NCBI GenBank assembly: GCA_026014875.1
Contig: JAOZHO010000028.1
Span: 1-64,000, forward strand
Length of the DNA: 64,000 nucleotides
DNA from: Candidatus Bathyarchaeota archaeon
GTDB taxonomy: Archaea; Thermoproteota; Bathyarchaeia; TCS64
Direction: 5' to 3'
The notes under the pieces were generated by a model, which saw only the letters and a list, made by a program, of their open reading frames with translations, did no database searches and was not told where the DNA came from. The position numbers were made by a program, and so were the translations under genes. Positions within the stretch are counted from its first letter, which is position 1, and every line of letters starts with the position of its first letter. Below are positions 44,546-52,900 of the stretch, one piece after another.

Positions 44546-45076
44546 GTGGATTTGTTGTTTAAAATAAATGTAGACGGAAATGATATATCGATAAAGTTGA
44601 TTCAACACCACTTTATCGAGGCTACATATGAGGAATTAATTTTATTCCACGATACTAACTTAGAAACGGAGTTATACCAATTACCCGATGAGTTAACAAA
44701 AGTGGGAGCATTGGAGAACTTATACAGACTAGCACGAGGCACTAACCAAGTTGAGCAGATACCCGTTAACCCTGAATGGTTCACCAATACGGGACAAAAA
44801 ATAAGCGGTTCTCATTATGTAACACAAATTATAGTATGTCAAAAAAGAGAGATTTACTACGATTCCGATTCGTTTGAATATGTCCCATTTGATGTGCAAC
44901 TGATAAGAAGCACTCAAGAACAGTTGTATGAAAAAGAAGTAGCATATAAAAACGCACGCACGCAGCCGTGGTTAAAGAAACACGGGTATAGACTCAAGAC
45001 AATGAGGAGCAGCGCGCGCGAGATGCTATATAACTTCACTTCCTATCTCCGCAGCAAATTCGCGCGCCCAGAATAA
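44546..45076 (+). CDS. AT-rich protein of unknown function
   Basis: 176 residues from GTG 44546 (TTG 44552 and 44555 are alternatives). It is mixed alpha/beta, hydrophilic throughout (ISGSHYVTQIIVCQKREIYYD, then PFDVQLIRSTQEQLYEKEVAY) and ends in a basic, Ser-rich helix. It has markedly lower GC than chromosomal genes here, yet its last 80 bases carry GCGCGCGC and CGCGCGCC. No family recognised; typical of an island or virus-derived gene. Confidence 0.55.
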   Translation: MDLLFKINVDGNDISIKLIQHHFIEATYEELILFHDTNLETELYQLPDELTKVGALENLYRLARGTNQVEQIPVNPEWFTNTGQKISGSHYVTQIIVCQKREIYYDSDSFEYVPFDVQLIRSTQEQLYEKEVAYKNARTQPWLKKHGYRLKTMRSSAREMLYNFTSYLRSKFARPE

Positions 45077-45078
45077 CT

Positions 45079-45105
45079 CTTTTAATCATGCCCTTCGCAG
45101 GGCAT
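45079..45105 (+). promoter_or_regulatory. TATA plus hairpin before zinc-ribbon gene
   Basis: CTTTTAATC (45079-45087) could be the TATA. It is followed at once by ATGCCC-TTCGCA-GGGCAT (45088-45105), a perfect 6-bp stem with a 6-base loop, just ahead of the SD-like GGGGAT and the TTG at 45119. It could act as an operator or a leader hairpin. Confidence 0.4.
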
Positions 45106-45118
45106 CGGGGATGTTCGC

Positions 45119-45298
45119 TTGCCGCAGATGGTGACCTGTGCTGAGTGCAACCCCATGCTGTACGAGGATAATATCTTAAAGTCGCCTCAGGACATCATCA
45201 AGAAATTCGACGGTCGGTGTCCTGAGTGCAACAGGAAGTTGAGCTTCGAGGCTAAAGCCGTCAGTATAGGCCCCTATGATGAGAAAAGCGAGAAGTGA
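45119..45298 (+). CDS. 59-residue zinc-ribbon protein
   Basis: TTG start with GGGGAT seven bases upstream. MPQMVTCAECNPMLY gives the first CxxC, GRCPECNRKLSFE the second, spaced 29 residues apart, followed by a short tail KAVSIGPYDEKSEK. A classic single zinc ribbon of unknown partner. Higher GC than the genes around it. Confidence 0.65.
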   Translation: MPQMVTCAECNPMLYEDNILKSPQDIIKKFDGRCPECNRKLSFEAKAVSIGPYDEKSEK

Positions 45299-45308
45299 AC
45301 TCACGCAT

Positions 45309-45599
45309 CTACATTATTGAATTAGGATCAATTGTATACGTTGGATCGTGATAACGAGATATTTTATGAAACTCACCGTTTTTCTCCAACTCTATAAAAA
45401 CCGCATAAACTAATTCAAGGCGATTGATTTCATCCTCCTTTATCCTGATTGACCTCAAAATATCCTCTTCATTATCTTCGTTCAACGCCCTCTCCTTTAA
45501 AAACAGCAACGTCTCAAGCGACCCCTTCTTCAACTTTAATAGAACTAGGCACCCCTCAATGACTCCACGCCACCCATTGCCTGACTCCTCGTCCATCAC
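45309..45599 (-). CDS. Helical protein of unknown function
   Basis: 96 residues, acidic and helical (LKKGSLETLLFLKERALNE, DILRSIRIKEDEINRLELV). AT-rich island gene, tail-to-tail with the zinc-ribbon gene, ten bases apart. Start at 45599 or the next codon. No family recognised. Confidence 0.5.
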   Translation of the reverse strand: MMDEESGNGWRGVIEGCLVLLKLKKGSLETLLFLKERALNEDNEEDILRSIRIKEDEINRLELVYAVFIELEKNGEFHKISRYHDPTYTIDPNSIM

Positions 45600-46195
45600 A
45601 GATGCGAATTAAATTTCACACAGAAATAAAGCTTCCCCCATCAAACTAGACATACAACACAGGTAATCGTCCAAACAAGCGCGCAATGAGTTGCAGGAAG
45701 CACGTCAATTTGCATGCGTCGTATGCGCGCGCAAAAAAAACTTTTTCTGAATAATCACGGAGATAAAACGATATGAAACGCGAGTGAAACGGTTTTTGAT
45801 TCGATTGAGAAAATCAATATCCCCTAAAAAGGCTTATTTCGTTAAATAATCCGTTACCTTGTGGTAAATTGTGGATCGATTTTCAACTTTTTTATTCCCG
45901 CGCGTGTATTTCGCGAGTCGTAGCAGACTATATGTCTGAATTACAGGAATCCTTTCAGTCCCACATTGGCGCAGCCAGAATTAGTCTGGAACGCCTATTA
46001 CCGGCAATGAGAATCAGAACGGGAAATATTTGGTCGCATTAATTGTCGTTTTCTTCATTGTGTTTGCGTCACAGCTCCCGAGAATCGGGGAGACAAGATC
46101 CGAATCTTGAGATTCGCCTAGACGGCTAGCCTCAATAAATGGGTCAGACCCCCCGATTGCGCGATGGGGACACCGCCTGCGCGCGATGAAGAAAT
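45600..46195. other. AT-rich spacer with GC tracts
   Basis: Mostly gene-free. It contains TATGCGCGCGCAAAAAAAA (45720-45738), CCCGCGCGTG (45897-45906), the small frame at 45932 and, from 46027 on, a hydrophobic 26-codon frame (LIVVFFIVFASQL) without a credible start. AATCTTGAGATT-type hairpin at about 46103-46114. Confidence 0.4.
45932..46042 (+). CDS. Possible 36-residue ORF
   Basis: MSELQESFQSHIGAARISL and then LLPAMRIRTGN; amphipathic. It sits behind a TATA-like TTTTTTATT and a GCGCG tract, as do other island genes, which is the only support. May be chance. Confidence 0.22.
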   Translation: MSELQESFQSHIGAARISLERLLPAMRIRTGNIWSH

Positions 46196-46375
46196 CTAAT
46201 CTGCAGGAAGCATGCGTGCTCCGCATTTTGGACATTTTGAATCCAAGCAGGGCACGCCCTTCACATGGGGGACTCTAGCCCCACATTTTTGACAGACACA
46301 TTCCCTTGGGCCTCCCGAAAATTGCCTTTTTCCTCCCCGGCCCCTGCCTCTCCCTCGACCACTCAATTTTCTCAC
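46196..46375 (-). CDS. 59-residue RG-rich zinc-ribbon protein
   Basis: GTG start. The N-terminus MRKLSGRGRGRGRGGKRQ is an Arg-Gly repeat, typical of RNA contact; then CVCQKCGARVPHVKGVPC and SKCPKCGARMLP give a zinc ribbon (CxC/CxxC plus CxxC). The second half resembles the tail of small ferredoxin-associated proteins found beside NifB or dinitrogenase-cofactor genes. Function unknown. Confidence 0.62.
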   Translation of the reverse strand: MRKLSGRGRGRGRGGKRQFSGGPRECVCQKCGARVPHVKGVPCLDSKCPKCGARMLPAD

Positions 46376-46404
46376 TTTAGAAAAGTTACGAGGGCTTTTT
46401 AAAC

Positions 46405-46440
46405 AATACGTGCGTGCGCAACTTTAATCTAGATAAGATT
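46405..46440 (+). promoter_or_regulatory. TATA/GC-tract promoter before the AOR remnant
   Basis: CTTTTTAAACAATA (46394-46407) is followed by CGTGCGTGCGC, then AACTTTAATC. TATA then alternating GC then AT: the same layout as upstream of the GNAT gene and the 45932 frame. Confidence 0.35.
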
Positions 46441-46457
46441 CAAGATCAGACGGTTAT

Positions 46458-46691
46458 ATGTCAAGTTCAGTGAAGGGTTACGCCGGCGAGTACCTGCGCG
46501 TCGACATGAGCAACGGCTCGCTGACCGACGTCGCCTTCGACGAGGAGACCCTCAGGACATTCTTAGGGGGCACGGGGATCGGCGCCAAGGTCCTCTACGA
46601 GGAGGTGCCTCCCGAGACCGGCGTGCCCCTCCCGGAGACAGTGGAGAGCCTCGGCCTGGGTCACCTGGTCGATGATCTGAAGGATATCTGA
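46458..46691 (+). pseudogene. Aldehyde ferredoxin oxidoreductase with deleted middle
   Basis: 77 codons, in frame. Residues 1-53 are the N-terminus of tungsten aldehyde ferredoxin oxidoreductase (KGYAGEYLRVDMSNG, FLGGTGIGAKVLYEEVPP). Residues 53-77 (PETGVPLPETVESLGLGHLV) are the usual C-terminus. The roughly 550 residues between, with pterin and cluster ligands, are gone. A CCCGAGACC stretch at the joint could be the microhomology that fused both ends. It cannot be an active AOR. Confidence 0.75.
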
Positions 46692-46826
46692 CGGGGCAGA
46701 GCCCCCCCTTTCTTGATTAGAGGCTGGATAAGGAAGAAGCAGGGGTTGCCGTGTTCGGGCTTGGCGTAGATTCATATAGTGATCCATCCGTTCTCTTCCC
46801 CGTAAATCCCGGAGGGAGAATCGCAG

Positions 46827-47426
46827 GTGGACGTTTGGGGGTGGATGGCGGACATCGTTACACAGCACGGCTACCTCGGGGCATTCTTCATCTCCATCTT
46901 CGGTAACTTCACCATCTTCTTCCCGGTCCCCTTCACCATCACCATCTACGCCTTCGGGGCCACCCTCAACCCCCTCCTGCTGGGCATCGTCTGCGGCCTC
47001 GGCTCCACCATAGGTGAGGCCTCCGCCTACCTAGTCGGCATGGGGGGACGCAAGGTCATCGAGGGACGCTTCGAGGAGCGCCTCGAGAGCGCCAAGCGCC
47101 TCATCCAGCGGTACGGGGCAGCCATCATCTTCCTCTTCGCCCTCCTGCCCCTCCCAGACGACGTCATCCTAATACCCCTCGGGGTCCTCAGATACGACCT
47201 CAAAAAAACCCTCGTGGCCGCCTTCCTAGGGAAGGTCGCGATGTGCACCATAGTCGCCTACGCAGGCCGGTTCAGCTACACATTCGTGAAGGACATCTTC
47301 GAGTCCGGGGGTATCGTCGGAGGCATTGCCTCGGTAGCCCTATTGGTGATCATCCTCTTCGCGATGATGAAGATCGACTGGACAAGGTTCATCGATGACA
47401 GCGACCTCAAATCGATCAAGGGTTAG
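46827..47426 (+). CDS. DedA/VTT-family membrane protein
   Basis: 199 residues, GTG start. The family motif FFPVPFTITIYAFGATLNP and the G-rich GLGSTIGEASAYLVGMGGRKV near 60-80 mark a SNARE-associated/VTT (DedA) protein. It has 4-5 transmembrane helices. DedA proteins flip lipids or support membrane proton balance. It overlaps the 3' end of the convergent methylase by four bases. Confidence 0.82.
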   Translation: MDVWGWMADIVTQHGYLGAFFISIFGNFTIFFPVPFTITIYAFGATLNPLLLGIVCGLGSTIGEASAYLVGMGGRKVIEGRFEERLESAKRLIQRYGAAIIFLFALLPLPDDVILIPLGVLRYDLKKTLVAAFLGKVAMCTIVAYAGRFSYTFVKDIFESGGIVGGIASVALLVIILFAMMKIDWTRFIDDSDLKSIKG

Positions 47427-48235
47427 ACGTTGTTGGTTATCAGCAGGTCGTAGCCGCTGTCCCTGCTGGAGACCTTGCTGCTGATGCTCCGCCTCGTTTT
47501 CAGGGACTCGATCTGGAACCCGAGATCACTGTAGAGCTCCATCACCTTCTCCGTGTAGGAGTTGCTCAGCACGAAGATCACCCCCCGCCGGTCCAGCTCC
47601 AAGCAGAGGTCTCTCAGCCTCTCCTGATCTCCTACCTTGAAGCCGTTCATCGAGTAGTCCGTGAAATTAGCGGTTTCGCTCGCCGGGTGATAGGGCGGGT
47701 CCATGTAGCAGAGGCTTCCCTCCTCGGCCGCGTCCAGGACGTAGTCGTAGCTCCCGCAGCGGATCTCGATTTCTCCTAGGAGCTTGCTCGCCCTCATGAT
47801 GCTCCGGGGCTTCACGATGGTGGGGTCCACGTGCCTCCCGAAGGGGACGTTGAACTCGCCTTTGGAATTGACCCTGTAGAGCCCGTTGTAGGCGGTCTTG
47901 TTGAGGTAGAGGAGTATGGCCGCGTACTCGACCTTCGATAGTCCCGGGGAGTTGTACCTGGTCCTGAGCTCGTAGTACTCCGCCTCCTCGTACCGGTACT
48001 TCGAGGCCTCCTCGATGAGCGCCTCCGGGTCGTCCCTCACCACCCTGTAGAAGTTCATGAGCTTGGGGTTGATGTCGTTGATGCTCCCGGAGCCGGGCTC
48101 GACGTGGAAGAATACAGCGCCACCACCGATGAAGGGCTCATGATACCCCCTCTCCCGGATATCCCCAGGAAAGAGGGCTACTATCCTCTTCACCTGGCTC
48201 CTCTTGCCGCCTGCCCACTTCAGGAGGGGTCTCAA
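47423..48235 (-). CDS. dam: D12-class DNA adenine methylase
   Basis: 270 residues. SAM site LKWAGGKRSQ near 5 and FIGGGAVFFHV near 36, catalytic DPPYHP near 177. It methylates adenine in DNA. No restriction endonuclease is adjacent, so this is a solitary methylase, either regulatory or left from a restriction system. Confidence 0.9.
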   Translation of the reverse strand: MRPLLKWAGGKRSQVKRIVALFPGDIRERGYHEPFIGGGAVFFHVEPGSGSINDINPKLMNFYRVVRDDPEALIEEASKYRYEEAEYYELRTRYNSPGLSKVEYAAILLYLNKTAYNGLYRVNSKGEFNVPFGRHVDPTIVKPRSIMRASKLLGEIEIRCGSYDYVLDAAEEGSLCYMDPPYHPASETANFTDYSMNGFKVGDQERLRDLCLELDRRGVIFVLSNSYTEKVMELYSDLGFQIESLKTRRSISSKVSSRDSGYDLLITNNV

Positions 48236-48268
48236 CTCAGGTATAGAGAGAGGGATTCTATAAAAAGT

Positions 48269-49354
48269 CTAGAGGGCCGTGAAGCCCTCCACCGTCTCCG
48301 CGTCCAGCCTCTTGATCAGCTCGATGGTGAGCCTGATCGCGTTCTCGGTGTCCTTGAGGCTCAGGAACCCCACGTGGCTGTGGATGTGCCTCGTGGGGAC
48401 GCTGAGCACCACGCTGGGGCATCCCCCCCGGTTCAGGTGAATCCTCCCCGCATCCGTCCCACCCGAGAGCTGGCTCAACTGGAGGGGAATCTGGGCCTGC
48501 TTCGCGGTCTGGATCACAAACTCCTTGAAGGGCTGGTTGGGGATCATGGACCTGTCCCAGGTCAGCAGCCCGGGGCCCTCCCCCATCTTGGTGATGGCCT
48601 CGTGGGGCTTGATCCCCGGGACGTCCCCGGCGATGTCCACCTCCAACGCGATCCCCGCATCCGGATCCACCAGATGGGTCGTGGTCTGAGCCCCCCTGAG
48701 CCCCACCTCCTCCTGGACGGTGCAGGCACCGTAGACGGTGTTGGGGTGCTCGATGCCCTGCTCCTTGATCCGCCTGATGGCCTCCATCAGGATGAAGGCC
48801 CCGATCCTGTCGTCGAATGCCTTCCCCATCGCGACCCTGCCGTCCCTCACGATCTTGAAAGGGCTCCAGGGCACCGCGGGGTCCCCGATCTTGATCCCCG
48901 CCTCCTCCACCTCCTCCTTGCTCCTGGCCCCGATGTCTATGAACATCTGGTGCCTCTCCACCACCTTCTTCCTCTCCTCCGCAGGGAGGACGTGAGGCGG
49001 CTTCGAAGCGATCACCCCGTCCACGTCCCCCTTGCTGCCCCGGATCACCACCCTCTGCCCCAGGAGCACCTGGCTCCACCAGCCCCCCAGCGCGTTGAAT
49101 GTGAGGAACCCCTCCTTGGAGAGGGAGGAGACGATGAAACCCACCTCGTCCGTGTGCCCCGCGATGAGCAGCCTCGGCCTCTCGGACTCCCCCTTCGCCA
49201 AGAAGGTGACCGTCCCCAGCCTGTCCACCATGACCTCGTCGGCGTAGGGCTCCATGTAAGCCTTGCAGATAGCGTTGACCTCCCGCTCGAACCCCGAGGG
49301 CCCGAAGGCCTCCATGAGCTCCTTCATGAGCCCCAGTGACTTGTCGTCCAGCAT
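48269..49354 (-). CDS. M42-family metallo-aminopeptidase
   Basis: 361 residues. Zinc ligands in AGHTDEVGF near 70, DDRIGA near 182, catalytic EE in VQEEVGLRGA near 214, DIAGD near 237, and His in HIHSHVGF near 322. TET-type aminopeptidases of this family form 12-mers that trim peptides from the proteasome. ATG start chosen by family length. Confidence 0.92.
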   Translation of the reverse strand: MLDDKSLGLMKELMEAFGPSGFEREVNAICKAYMEPYADEVMVDRLGTVTFLAKGESERPRLLIAGHTDEVGFIVSSLSKEGFLTFNALGGWWSQVLLGQRVVIRGSKGDVDGVIASKPPHVLPAEERKKVVERHQMFIDIGARSKEEVEEAGIKIGDPAVPWSPFKIVRDGRVAMGKAFDDRIGAFILMEAIRRIKEQGIEHPNTVYGACTVQEEVGLRGAQTTTHLVDPDAGIALEVDIAGDVPGIKPHEAITKMGEGPGLLTWDRSMIPNQPFKEFVIQTAKQAQIPLQLSQLSGGTDAGRIHLNRGGCPSVVLSVPTRHIHSHVGFLSLKDTENAIRLTIELIKRLDAETVEGFTAL

Positions 49355-49411
49355 AATCGATCACCGATAGCTTGGCCCAGCACGAATTAATGATTATCGA
49401 TTCCCCTGGGG

Positions 49412-50182
49412 CTACTCGAGGATCTTCCGGGCCGAGGTGATGTACCCCGAGTGTCCCAGCATCCGAGTCTGGGGGCGGGTCTTGTTCTCGGCCACGGTGA
49501 TGTTCCTCAGCATGAGCTCGATGGTCCCCACCTCCACGAAAGGCAGCTCGTCGAGGGCGTACGTCGTCTTCATCACCTGCTCGATTGTGGGGCTGAAGGA
49601 GACCAAGACCCCTCCTCCGGCCAGCGCCTCGTAGGCGTGGGGCACCACGAGCCAGGGGACCGCCAAGTCCAAGACCACGGCATCCACATCAACCGCATCG
49701 ATACCCTGGGTCACGTCCCCCTCCCGAAGCTCCACATAATCCTCGAGCCCGGCTCTCTCTATGTTGCCGGCCGCGACTCTCTGGAACTTGGGGTTGATCT
49801 CATAGGAGTAGACCATGCCGTCGGGCCTCACGGCGTCCGCGAGGGACATTGTGAGGGCCCCGCTCCCGGTCCCCGCCTCCACCACCCGGCTCCCCGAGCC
49901 CACCCCCAGCTGGATCAGGATGTACCCGATGTCCTTGGGGTAGAGCACCTGGGTCCGTCGATCCGTCTTGAGGATACGGTCCCGAATCAGGGGCCGCAGG
50001 GCGGTGAACCGGACCCCGAGGCTGCTCATCAGGGGTGAGCCGTAGGGCCGGCCTATGAGCTCCCCGAGCTCGACGAAGCCCTTGTGGGTGTGGAACTGCT
50101 CCCCCTCCTCGACACGGACCAAATAGGTCCTCTTCCCGTCGAGATAGAGCAGAACGTCGTCGCCCTCACCTATAACAGTCAT
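49412..50182 (-). CDS. trmI: tRNA (adenine-N1) methyltransferase TrmI
   Basis: 256 residues. An N-terminal beta domain (DDVLLYLDGKRTYLVRVEEG) precedes the SAM core with VVEAGTGSGALTMSLA near 98 and a late VVLDLAVPW motif near 175. It makes m1A at position 57/58 in the T loop of tRNA. GGTGA and GGG lie upstream of the ATG; no close partner gene. Confidence 0.9.
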   Translation of the reverse strand: MTVIGEGDDVLLYLDGKRTYLVRVEEGEQFHTHKGFVELGELIGRPYGSPLMSSLGVRFTALRPLIRDRILKTDRRTQVLYPKDIGYILIQLGVGSGSRVVEAGTGSGALTMSLADAVRPDGMVYSYEINPKFQRVAAGNIERAGLEDYVELREGDVTQGIDAVDVDAVVLDLAVPWLVVPHAYEALAGGGVLVSFSPTIEQVMKTTYALDELPFVEVGTIELMLRNITVAENKTRPQTRMLGHSGYITSARKILE

Positions 50183-50417
50183 CCCATGCCTAGGGGGGGC
50201 TCTTGGAATAAAGTCTTCCCCTGGTAGTTGTTCACAAAAAAAAAGAGGAGAGCGTCACCCGATATTGGGGTACTTGGCGGTTATACCAATTGTGAGCGCG
50301 TCTCCAAAGGAGAAACTATAATTTAGTGTATTTAAGGCATATGTCGGTAATCGATATAATAGATCAACTTTCGTGCGTTTATAATGCTAGAACTACAATT
50401 GCTTTGCCGCATCAATT

Positions 50418-50591
50418 TCAAGCCTGAAGGCAAATGACGGGATCAAACGAAGAAAAGGAGAAACGGGAAGATTCTTTCTTCTGCCTCTTGAGCTCCCCGA
50501 CCTTCCTCTCGAACTCGGCGATCCTCTCGTTGATCTCGACGGTGAACGCGGCGAAGTCATGCCCCTCGGCCTCACGACCTCCGAGCCCCAT
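50418..50591 (-). CDS. Small coiled-coil protein
   Basis: 57 codons: MGLGGREAEGHDFAAFTVEI, then NERIAEFERKVGELKRQKK, a short coiled coil, then a Ser/Phe-rich tail. It has G/C-rich codons like true genes here in the first part, then drifts to AT, so the tail may be unreliable. Function unknown. Confidence 0.4.
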   Translation of the reverse strand: MGLGGREAEGHDFAAFTVEINERIAEFERKVGELKRQKKESSRFSFSSFDPVICLQA

Positions 50592-50679
50592 TACGAAGCT
50601 TGAATATCAGATACGCCTAGAATAGAATCTACTCCATCCGGGGGTTGGCTCGGGGATGTAATAAGGCGTTCAGACTGGC

Positions 50680-51024
50680 CTAGATCTCCTTGAAGCTCAG
50701 GGTCCCGTTGGCGATGGTGAGCTCGTAGAGCTGGTTGGGGTAAGGCTTGAGGTTGAAGCTCTCGAGCTCCTCCCCCGTGAGTATGAGGGTGAGCTTCCTG
50801 ACCTGGTACTCCTTGGCGTCCCCGCCCGGGAAGGCCTTCTGGACCCCCTTGCTGATCTGGACCACCATCTGGCTGATCTCAGCGGGGAGCTCCGTAGGAG
50901 TCATTGTCACCAACGGGGGGCGAGGCCTCACCTCGACGAATTCGATCTGAAAGCCGTCCCTCCCCTCGATGTCCTTCGTCGCCTTGACGGATTGAACCTT
51001 GATCTTGATCCTTGAACTCAGCAT
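50680..51024 (-). CDS. Archaeal protein of unknown function
   Basis: 114 residues from ATG 51024 (longer frame to 51060). Beta-rich first half (RIKIKVQSVKA, GFQIEFVEVRPRPP), then MVVQISKGVQKAFPGG and KLTLILTGEELESF. It is cytoplasmic by composition. It might relate to arcadin-type proteins, but I cannot support that. It diverges from nothing; same strand as prs. Confidence 0.55.
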   Translation of the reverse strand: MLSSRIKIKVQSVKATKDIEGRDGFQIEFVEVRPRPPLVTMTPTELPAEISQMVVQISKGVQKAFPGGDAKEYQVRKLTLILTGEELESFNLKPYPNQLYELTIANGTLSFKEI

Positions 51025-51126
51025 TGGGGCACCACTGATCACGGTAAGCCGCTCAATCAAATACGTTGTGGTACGATAACCAATCTGACGGATTCATATT
51101 CAGAACCGGGGGCCCCCCGAAGGGAA

Positions 51127-52014
51127 CTACGCTTTTTTGAGGTGATCCCCTATCAGTCTCGAGACGGAGACTAGGCTCGTCGGCGTTTGAACCGTGTCAG
51201 TGGCGACCAACATGTCGGCCCCGGCGTCGAGGATTTTCTCCCGTGCGCCCCCCATGAAGAGGCCGTGGGTGCAGGCAGCCGCGACTTGGCTGGCCCCCTG
51301 TTTCTTCAGTCCCTTCACTGCCCTGGCGGTTGTCCCTCCGCTGCTGACGATGTCGTCGAAGACCACGACACGCCTAGCCCAGACTGCGATATCCTTCACC
51401 ACCATCTCGATCTCGCCGGTGTGCAGGTCCCTCTCCTTCGTGAAGAAGCTGACCTCGCCGCCGAGGACCGCCCCAGCGGACTCCGCTAGGCCGATGGCCC
51501 CCTCGTCAGGGGATAGACTGAAAGCCCCATCGAACCCATTCATTTTCAGATACTCGGCCAGGTCCGGCATCGCCGAGAGATTCGTCATCTGGACGCCGGC
51601 CTCCTCGCAGAACCCCTCTAGGGCCTCCGCCTCGTGGACATCGACGACGATCAGCCGGTCCACCCCCGCCGCCCCCAGGAGCTTGGATACTGTCTTCAAG
51701 CTCAGCGCCTCCCCCTCCAGGAACCTCTTGTCCTGGCGGGCATAGGCGAGGTACGGGACGACACAGACAACCTCCTTGGCCCCGGCTTCCCTGGCGGCAT
51801 CAGCCATGAGGAAAAGCTGGAGCAACGACTTGTCCGGATCGGGGAACGTGGTCTGGACGATGACCGCGGTCTCTTCCTTCAGCGGCGCCGTGATCCTGAT
51901 GTAGCTCTCCCCGTCGGGGAAGAGGCGGTGCACTGCTGGATGGGACTCGACCCCCATCCTCTCAGCGATCCTTGCGCCCAGCTCTGGTGACGCGGGCCCC
52001 GGGATGACCTTCAT
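51127..52014 (-). CDS. prs: Ribose-phosphate pyrophosphokinase
   Basis: 295 residues from ATG 52014. FPDGESYIRI near 32, VVPYLAYARQDK near 85, VVDVHEAEALEG (PRPP signature) near 122, and VVFDDIVSSGGTTARA near 212 (the PRPP loop). It makes PRPP from ribose 5-phosphate and ATP for nucleotide and His/Trp synthesis; short archaeal form. The frame extends upstream inside the M50 gene but conservation begins here. Confidence 0.93.
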   Translation of the reverse strand: MKVIPGPASPELGARIAERMGVESHPAVHRLFPDGESYIRITAPLKEETAVIVQTTFPDPDKSLLQLFLMADAAREAGAKEVVCVVPYLAYARQDKRFLEGEALSLKTVSKLLGAAGVDRLIVVDVHEAEALEGFCEEAGVQMTNLSAMPDLAEYLKMNGFDGAFSLSPDEGAIGLAESAGAVLGGEVSFFTKERDLHTGEIEMVVKDIAVWARRVVVFDDIVSSGGTTARAVKGLKKQGASQVAAACTHGLFMGGAREKILDAGADMLVATDTVQTPTSLVSVSRLIGDHLKKA

Positions 52015-52058
52015 CTCGACCGTACAAATCTCTGCAGGTGTATAATATAGCTCTCCCC

Positions 52059-52841
52059 CTAGGAGACGTAAAAGAAGAGGAGCCCTGCGGTGGCTGCCGT
52101 GGCCAGCCAGGCCCTCCAGTCCCACCTGAGGATCTTGGCTCCATCGAAGACTCCGAAGGGCAAGAGATTGAAGAGGGCGAGGCTCGAGTTGATGAGGATC
52201 CCGATGTACGCCAAGACGGATACGAAGGTGTTCGTCGTGAAAAACTCGAGGGCGAGAAACACGATTGCCTGGGCGATGTTTGTAACGGGTCCAGCCACGG
52301 AGATCTTCCCGTAATCATCGCCGTACATCAACCCCGCGATCATCACCGCTCCCGGGGCCACGATTTTAAAGTTGGAAAAGAAGGAGAACAGGGTTATCAT
52401 GAGCCCTATGTTGTTCAGGCGGTACTCCGCCCAGTACCCGAGCCTCTGAGCCATGAACTTGTGGGCGAGCTCGTGGAGGAGGAACGCGGCGGCGAAGATG
52501 AGGACCGCTCCAAGGGCCAGCGTTGGGCTTTGAAGTAGAAACTTCCAGGACATAAGAGGAAGCGCGGCGATGATGATGAGGCTGATACCCAGGTGCCGCA
52601 CCTCCTTCTCGCTGAAGCGGAAGAGGTTCCTGACACTGGAGCGGTTTCTCGAGCTATGGAACACGTAATCTCTGGCGGGCCCCGACGATCCGCTTCTCCA
52701 GGTGGATACGGGCCTCTGCTGGTATAGGCCCGTGCACTCGTGGAACTCGGGGAGCCTGTGCTCTGAGCAGAAGTACCCACCGCAATAATTGCACCTGAAG
52801 GGGAGATCGTCGTCCTTGCCGCACCTGTCACACTGTACCAT
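52059..52841 (-). CDS. M50 (site-2) protease with AN1-type zinc finger
   Basis: 260 residues. An N-terminal zinc finger (VQCDRCGK, FRCNYCGGYFCSEHRLPEFHEC) of AN1 type is followed by hydrophobic helices from residue 80. The protease motif is LLHELAHKFMAQ near 122 and the third ligand lies in NLLPFGVFDGAKIL near 230. It is an intramembrane metalloprotease cleaving membrane-bound regulators, with the zinc finger probably cytoplasmic. This AN1-M50 order is known in archaea. Confidence 0.85.
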   Translation of the reverse strand: MVQCDRCGKDDDLPFRCNYCGGYFCSEHRLPEFHECTGLYQQRPVSTWRSGSSGPARDYVFHSSRNRSSVRNLFRFSEKEVRHLGISLIIIAALPLMSWKFLLQSPTLALGAVLIFAAAFLLHELAHKFMAQRLGYWAEYRLNNIGLMITLFSFFSNFKIVAPGAVMIAGLMYGDDYGKISVAGPVTNIAQAIVFLALEFFTTNTFVSVLAYIGILINSSLALFNLLPFGVFDGAKILRWDWRAWLATAATAGLLFFYVS

Positions 52842-52900
52842 GAATCATCTTTTTCCGTTCTGGGATTAGTGGAGGATACCCGTATTTGAGGGTTTCAGAT

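Noticed and set aside
48104-49339. 411-codon plus-strand frame
   Set aside because: Shadow of the M42 peptidase, whose zinc ligands are all present on the minus strand.
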